A model generated the notes under the pieces. That model was not told the DNA's origin. It made no database searches and was given only the letters and a program-made list of their open reading frames with translations. Shown in pieces: positions 5,301 to 6,097 of a stretch of 6,097 bases of DNA; positions within the stretch are counted from its first letter, which is position 1; every line of letters begins with the position of its first letter. The stretch is from NCBI GenBank assembly GCA_026648125.1, contig JAPKGD010000131.1, positions 1 through 6,097 on the forward strand, written 5' to 3'. This DNA is from Bdellovibrionales bacterium (lineage in GTDB: Bacteria > Bdellovibrionota > Bdellovibrionia > Bdellovibrionales > UBA1609). Made by a program: the position numbers and the translations under genes.

Positions 5301-5439
5301 CGTTTCGACTTGGGTCGTAGGATTCCCGGAATGGGCGGTTCGATTTTCGGTCGGTAAAACGCGGGGCCTCGCCAGCTCTATTAGCAGGAGAAAGAATCCT
5401 GGATTCATTTTTAGTACCACGTATTTTCCTATCCTTTCC

Positions 5440-5468
5440 TTGACAACTCCTTACTTTCATTACTTATT
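5440..5468 (+). promoter_or_regulatory. Candidate sigma-70 promoter for the lipoprotein gene
   Basis: A consensus -35 TTGACA lies at 5440-5445. At 17-nt spacing the -10 would be CTTATT (5463-5468), a weak match in an AT-rich stretch. Transcription would start about 80 nt before the lipoprotein ATG. The rest of 5301-5553 shows no supported gene. Confidence 0.35.
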
Positions 5469-5527
5469 AGCAACCATTAATTGCCTTTAACGATACGGCA
5501 TTGGCTTCCGAAACTCACACCGGGTAA

Positions 5528-5553
5528 GGGTTTAACGAAGGCGTGTTAAACCC
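5528..5553 (+). promoter_or_regulatory. Perfect hairpin abutting the lipoprotein start codon
   Basis: GGGTTTAAC (5528-5536) and GTTAAACCC (5545-5553) are perfect 9-bp inverted arms around the loop GAAGGCGT. The only plausible ribosome binding site, GAAGG (5537-5541), sits in the loop, and the ATG follows the stem immediately. Seven nt after the stem is a run of seven T (5561-5567). It could control translation start, act as a weak attenuator, or be a dyad operator with half-site GTTTAAC. The structure is seen directly; the role is inferred. Confidence 0.5.
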
Positions 5554-6097
5554 ATGCAAATTTTTTTCAGCTTCCTTGTTAGGGGTTTCTCCCTTTTCCT
5601 GATCACTTTAGCCGTTGGATGTGGGCGAGGTGGACAGCTTCCTGTATTTCAAGACGTCTCCAAGAAATTCTGCCTCGCCGACTCGGAATGCGGGCCCTTG
5701 GAATTATGCTCGGCTTCCCACCAATGCCTTCCCCGGGTTGCTTCATGCGTAGGCGAGGGAGATTGTATCGGGGACTCAATCTGTTCCGGCGGTCTCTGCC
5801 TAGACCCCGGGGTGTGCTACTTCGACTATCAATGCCCCGCCGAAATGGCCTGCGAGTCCTTTCGGTGCGCCTATCGCCGCTGCATCCAAGACTCGGAGTG
5901 TGAAATAGGTAAGCGCTGCGATGTCATCGTGGGTAGTTGTCGAGAGGGCCTCTGTTTCGCTGATTCCGAGTGCGCCGAGGACCATTGCTGCGACCCGCTG
6001 CGGTCCGCCTGCGTTCCGGAACTCGTCTGCGACCGCTATGACAGCGGAATTCCCCAAGACTGCCAGGTTGCGCCCGAGCGTTGTGACCGTGAGGACA
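5554..6097 (+). CDS. Cys-rich repeat lipoprotein, 3' end beyond window
   Basis: The frame opens at the ATG at 5554 and has no stop before the window end, giving 181 codons. Residues 1-22 are a hydrophobic signal (SLFLITLAVG), and Cys23 in LAVGC is a likely lipobox with a slightly atypical Ala at -3. After a short linker come about five modules of four cysteines, each roughly 20-24 residues. Their cysteines lie at 40/46/52/58, 65/71/77/82, 88/94/100/105, 110/116/122/129 and 134/140/146/153. The recurring text is CxxDSEC, for example CLADSEC, CIQDSEC and CFADSEC. Such disulfide-rich, Dickkopf-like repeats are frequent in surface proteins of Myxococcota and related bacteria. The function is unknown; it is probably displayed on the outer membrane and held by disulfides. 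Its base composition is richer in GC than its upstream region. Confidence 0.85.
   Translation, partial: MQIFFSFLVRGFSLFLITLAVGCGRGGQLPVFQDVSKKFCLADSECGPLELCSASHQCLPRVASCVGEGDCIGDSICSGGLCLDPGVCYFDYQCPAEMACESFRCAYRRCIQDSECEIGKRCDVIVGSCREGLCFADSECAEDHCCDPLRSACVPELVCDRYDSGIPQDCQVAPERCDRED

Noticed and set aside
5266..5460. Minus-strand 64-codon frame right of the IS
   Set aside because: It runs into the IS terminal repeat, is Arg/Ser-rich and has no recognisable motif.
5619..5903. Plus-strand frame inside the Cys-rich lipoprotein gene
   Set aside because: A shadow frame rich in Arg and Leu. The lipoprotein frame has a signal peptide and regular cysteines.
5800..6057. Minus-strand 85-codon frame opposite the lipoprotein
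   Set aside because: Antisense shadow. It has no ribosome binding site or family signature.
1..6097. CRISPR array, tRNA, rRNA or integron attC sites
   Set aside because: No regularly spaced direct repeats, no cloverleaf and no attC core sites were seen on either strand.

Overview
The window reads as a patchwork of a Gram-negative bacterial genome, plausibly a member of the former Deltaproteobacteria. The Kdo/WaaP-like kinase points to an outer membrane. The GC-rich core genes and the lipoprotein with repeated four-cysteine modules (CxxDSEC pattern) recall Myxococcota and their relatives. The lineage is inference; no rRNA or tRNA is present.

Layout. Positions 1-97 are the 3' end (domains V and VI) of a group II intron whose body lies outside the window. 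At 132-1770 an AT-rich two-gene unit follows: a zinc-ribbon SAM methyltransferase, coupled by an ATGA overlap to a Kdo/WaaP-like kinase. The kinase has Ala at the expected catalytic Asp position and is broken by a frameshift. A short inverted repeat and a strong intrinsic terminator (1966-2000) close this block. At 2040-2444 on the minus strand lies the C-terminal part of an unrecognised, probably secreted beta-rich protein. It meets, nearly base to base, a GC-rich segment (about 2445-3310) holding the C-terminal third of a DsbA/HCCA-isomerase-like protein and an intact second methyltransferase that overlaps it by 19 nt.

From 3332 to 3852 there are toxin-antitoxin and transporter remains: a 24-codon minus-strand shard resembling TM1 of an MFS drug exporter, an intact HicB-type antitoxin without HicA, and the C-terminal half of a HigB/Gp49-type toxin. 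The toxin is cut by the left end of an IS3-family element. That element survives only as its left end plus 60 codons of orfA (3850-4103). It is cut in turn by a complete, oppositely oriented IS3-family element (4104-5300). The complete element has orfA, orfB, a full DDE(35) triad, 38-bp imperfect terminal repeats, and a clear -1 frameshift signal (A-AAG, 6-nt spacer, 10-bp stem).

Beyond it is about 250 bp of AT-rich sequence with a candidate promoter. Then comes a 9-bp hairpin abutting the start codon of a Cys-rich lipoprotein that runs off the window end.

The main story is serial insertion and truncation: at least six gene fragments with sharp junctions and changes in base composition. I see no defence system, CRISPR array or integron attC site. 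The most intriguing items are the hairpin at the lipoprotein start, the nested IS elements, the frameshifted HGAL-motif kinase, and the HicB gene next to a toxin remnant of another family.
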